A stretch of 6,446 nt of DNA from a bacterium (GTDB lineage: Bacteria > SM23-31 > JAUVVT01): positions 1 to 6,446 of the forward strand of contig JAUWXV010000211.1 of the NCBI GenBank assembly GCA_030616165.1, in the 5' to 3' direction. A program made the position numbers and the translations under genes. Under the pieces are notes generated by a model. That model saw only the letters and a program-made list of their open reading frames with translations, had not been told where the DNA came from and did not search any database. Below are positions 5,069-6,446 of this stretch, in pieces. Numbering within the stretch: position 1 is the stretch's first letter; each line of letters opens with the position of its first letter.

Positions 5069-6140
5069 TAAACCCTTTGATAATTTCCAATACAGAGAGT
5101 TTAAAAAATCCGAGATAGATATATTATCTCGGATTTTTTGTATATTATTCACAGCAGTATTTCTATACTCTTTCTTAAATATTAAGTGTACGGAAAAATC
5201 AGATAAAGTTAAAAAAAATGGTTTCAGAGTTGGTGTAGTATTCGACGCTGGTGGGAAAGATGATAAATCTTTTAATACTGCTGCTTGGGTAGGTGCAAGC
5301 CGTGCAGTAAAGGATTTTGACATAATTTTAAAGGATGTCGAGCCTGGTGACCCTTCATCTATTGAACCTGCCATAAGAGCACTGGCTGAAGACGGATTTG
5401 ATTTGATATTCGGGATTGGTTTTGCAAGTGCGCCTTATATTGAGAGTGTTGCGGCAGATTTTACAAATATAAAATTTTCAATAATTGATTCTGAAGCAAA
5501 AGGGGATAATGTGAGTTCTGCTGTGTTCAGGGAACACGAAGGAGCATTCCTTGTTGGGATGATAGCAGCAATGGCAAGCAAATCGAAAACTATAGGATTA
5601 GTCGGGGGAATGGATATTCCTTTGATAAGAAGGTTTGTGATGGGATATGAGGCAGGAGCCAAATATATAAACCCTGAAATTAATGTCATTGTTAATTATG
5701 CAGGTGTGACAACAGCAGCGTGGTCTGACCCTACAAAAGGAAAAGAACTTGCATTATCACAGTATTCAAGGGGGGCTGATGTTATATTTGCCGCTGCTGG
5801 CGCTACAGGTTTGGGTGTCTTTGGCGCCGCTGATGAGGTTAATAAATTGGTTATAGGATGCGATTCAAATCAAAACTGGATTAAGCCGGGTCTTGTACTG
5901 ACAAGTATGATTAAAAGAGTGGATGTCGCCGTATATTCAACAATTGAGGATGCTTTGAATAAAAATTTTAAGCCCGGAAAACATATTTTCGGATTGGATA
6001 ATAATGGTGTGGGGTACGCAGTAGATGGATATAACAAATATTTGATAACTGAAAAGATGGTCCAAAAAGTTGAAAAAACAAAAGAAGATATTATATCAGG
6101 AAAACTAAAAGTACCCGATTATTATGAAACTTTGCGTTGA
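5043..6140 (+). CDS. BMP/PnrA-family nucleoside-binding lipoprotein (start uncertain)
   Basis: This substrate-binding protein of the basic-membrane-protein (TmpC/PnrA/Med) family would deliver nucleosides to an ABC importer. Numbered from GTG 5043 (365 residues): a hydrophobic segment [15 protein letters not shown] at 31-45, Cys49 as likely lipid site (preceded by NIK, an atypical lipobox), a charged linker, then the two-lobed binding domain from 61. Family motifs are DKSFN at 74-78, FGIGFA at 123-128, [11 protein letters not shown] at 166-176, [19 protein letters not shown] at 188-206, WSDPTKGKE at 227-235, [13 protein letters not shown] at 244-256, GCDSNQ at 272-277 and SMIKRVD at 288-294. 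The start is unclear: GTG 5043 and ATG 5049 overlap ssb and lie before a terminator, no good ribosome site precedes them, and no ATG, GTG or TTG occurs in frame from there to the mature domain. A lipoprotein leader would most naturally begin near codon 27-31. The next gene overlaps its end by 17 bp, a transport operon. Confidence 0.85.
   Translation: MKMKTFHFSKPFDNFQYREFKKSEIDILSRIFCILFTAVFLYSFLNIKCTEKSDKVKKNGFRVGVVFDAGGKDDKSFNTAAWVGASRAVKDFDIILKDVEPGDPSSIEPAIRALAEDGFDLIFGIGFASAPYIESVAADFTNIKFSIIDSEAKGDNVSSAVFREHEGAFLVGMIAAMASKSKTIGLVGGMDIPLIRRFVMGYEAGAKYINPEINVIVNYAGVTTAAWSDPTKGKELALSQYSRGADVIFAAAGATGLGVFGAADEVNKLVIGCDSNQNWIKPGLVLTSMIKRVDVAVYSTIEDALNKNFKPGKHIFGLDNNGVGYAVDGYNKYLITEKMVQKVEKTKEDIISGKLKVPDYYETLR
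5103..5139 (+). terminator. Intrinsic terminator of ssb
   Basis: AAAAAATCCGAGATA at 5103-5117 pairs perfectly with its complement at 5125-5139: 15 bp, a 7-base loop and a closing run of six T. The A-run on the left side would let it also act on the opposite strand. It lies 35 bases after the ssb stop but inside the open frame of the next gene, where it would encode about residues 21-33. Confidence 0.85.
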
Positions 6141-6446
6141 AATGAAAAAAATAACAAAGCGGTTTGGTGATGTGGTGGCTAATAATGATGTGAATTTTTC
6201 TGCCTGTTCTTGTGATATACACAGTATCGTGGGGGGAAACGGAGCCGGGAAAACTACACTGATGAAGATTCTATATGGACTGGTAAAGCCGGATAAAGGT
6301 GAAATATTTATAAATGGCGAATCTACTAAGCTTAATTTGAGTGTTTCCGGAAGCATTGGAATTATTGAAGAAACAGATGAAAATAAGACAATCGAAAATC
6401 AAACCGCTGTTGTTACTCCGACTCAGACAGCTAATGTTAAACTTGG
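6124..6446 (+). CDS. ABC transporter ATP-binding protein, nucleoside/sugar importer type (3' cut by window end)
   Basis: The first 107 codons are present with no stop. This is the ATPase of a nucleoside-type ABC importer (NupO/YufO, RbsA-like family), expected to act at the inner membrane face with two permeases and with the lipoprotein encoded just before it. Visible are the A-loop region ITKRFGDVVAN at 10-20, Walker A GGNGAGKTT at 37-45 (Gly where Glu is usual at position 38), and LMKILYGLVKPDKGEIFINGE at 46-66. The ATG at 6124 is chosen over that at 6142 because the extra residues supply the first strand of the fold; it overlaps the previous gene by 17 bp. After about residue 71 the sequence no longer resembles the family: the expected GIGMVHQH segment with the Q-loop glutamine is missing. 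Walker B and signature motifs would lie beyond the window. Confidence 0.72.
   Translation, partial: MKLCVEMKKITKRFGDVVANNDVNFSACSCDIHSIVGGNGAGKTTLMKILYGLVKPDKGEIFINGESTKLNLSVSGSIGIIEETDENKTIENQTAVVTPTQTANVKL

Noticed and set aside
5435-5689. Minus-strand frames over the lipoprotein and ATPase genes (also 6105-6356)
   Set aside because: They oppose well-conserved BMP and Walker A motifs and have no features of their own.

Overview
The window looks like a piece of an AT-rich genome from a Gram-negative bacterium of the FCB superphylum (Ignavibacteriota, Cloacimonadota, Marinimicrobia and similar lineages). The clearest sign is a large secreted protein ending in a type IX secretion sorting domain of the 'NYPNPFNPETTI' kind. 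A perfect TTGACA/TATAAT promoter with 17-bp spacing, and purine-rich ribosome-binding sites before two genes, argue against a core Bacteroidota member, where promoters and ribosome binding usually look different. The lineage is an inference; no rRNA is present.

Layout, all genes on the + strand. (1) Bases 2-1430: the 3' end of an acetylornithine / LysW-aminoadipate-semialdehyde aminotransferase (lysJ type), overlapping by 8 bp a complete M20-family LysW-lysine/ornithine hydrolase (lysK). Together they are the last two steps of amino-carrier-protein lysine (or arginine) synthesis. (2) Bases 1431-2063: a long gap full of palindromic and tandem repeats, including a GC-rich 19/21-bp tandem array, with a good promoter at its right end. 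(3) Bases 2064-4109: a 681-residue secreted parallel beta-helix protein with a T9SS sorting domain. (4) Bases 4110-4645: a second repeat-rich gap, a strong hairpin, then AT-rich DNA and the consensus promoter. (5) Bases 4646-5068: ssb, followed by a 15-bp-stem intrinsic terminator. (6) Bases 5043-6140: a BMP/PnrA-family nucleoside-binding lipoprotein whose open frame runs through that terminator and lacks an obvious start. (7) Base 6124 to the end: the N-terminal part of the partner ABC transporter ATPase, cut by the window edge and oddly divergent at its end.

Three functional blocks are therefore visible: lysine/arginine biosynthesis, a cell-surface adhesin- or enzyme-like T9SS cargo, and ssb followed by a nucleoside uptake system. 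The T9SS cargo gene has its own promoter and is bracketed by repeat clusters, so it may be a cassette inserted between two housekeeping blocks. I found no tRNA, rRNA, CRISPR array, transposase or phage gene. The points most worth a second look are the terminator inside the lipoprotein frame, the hairpin-bearing repeat families flanking the beta-helix gene, a perfect 24-bp palindrome inside that gene, and the loss of ABC-ATPase similarity close to a HindIII site near the end of the window.
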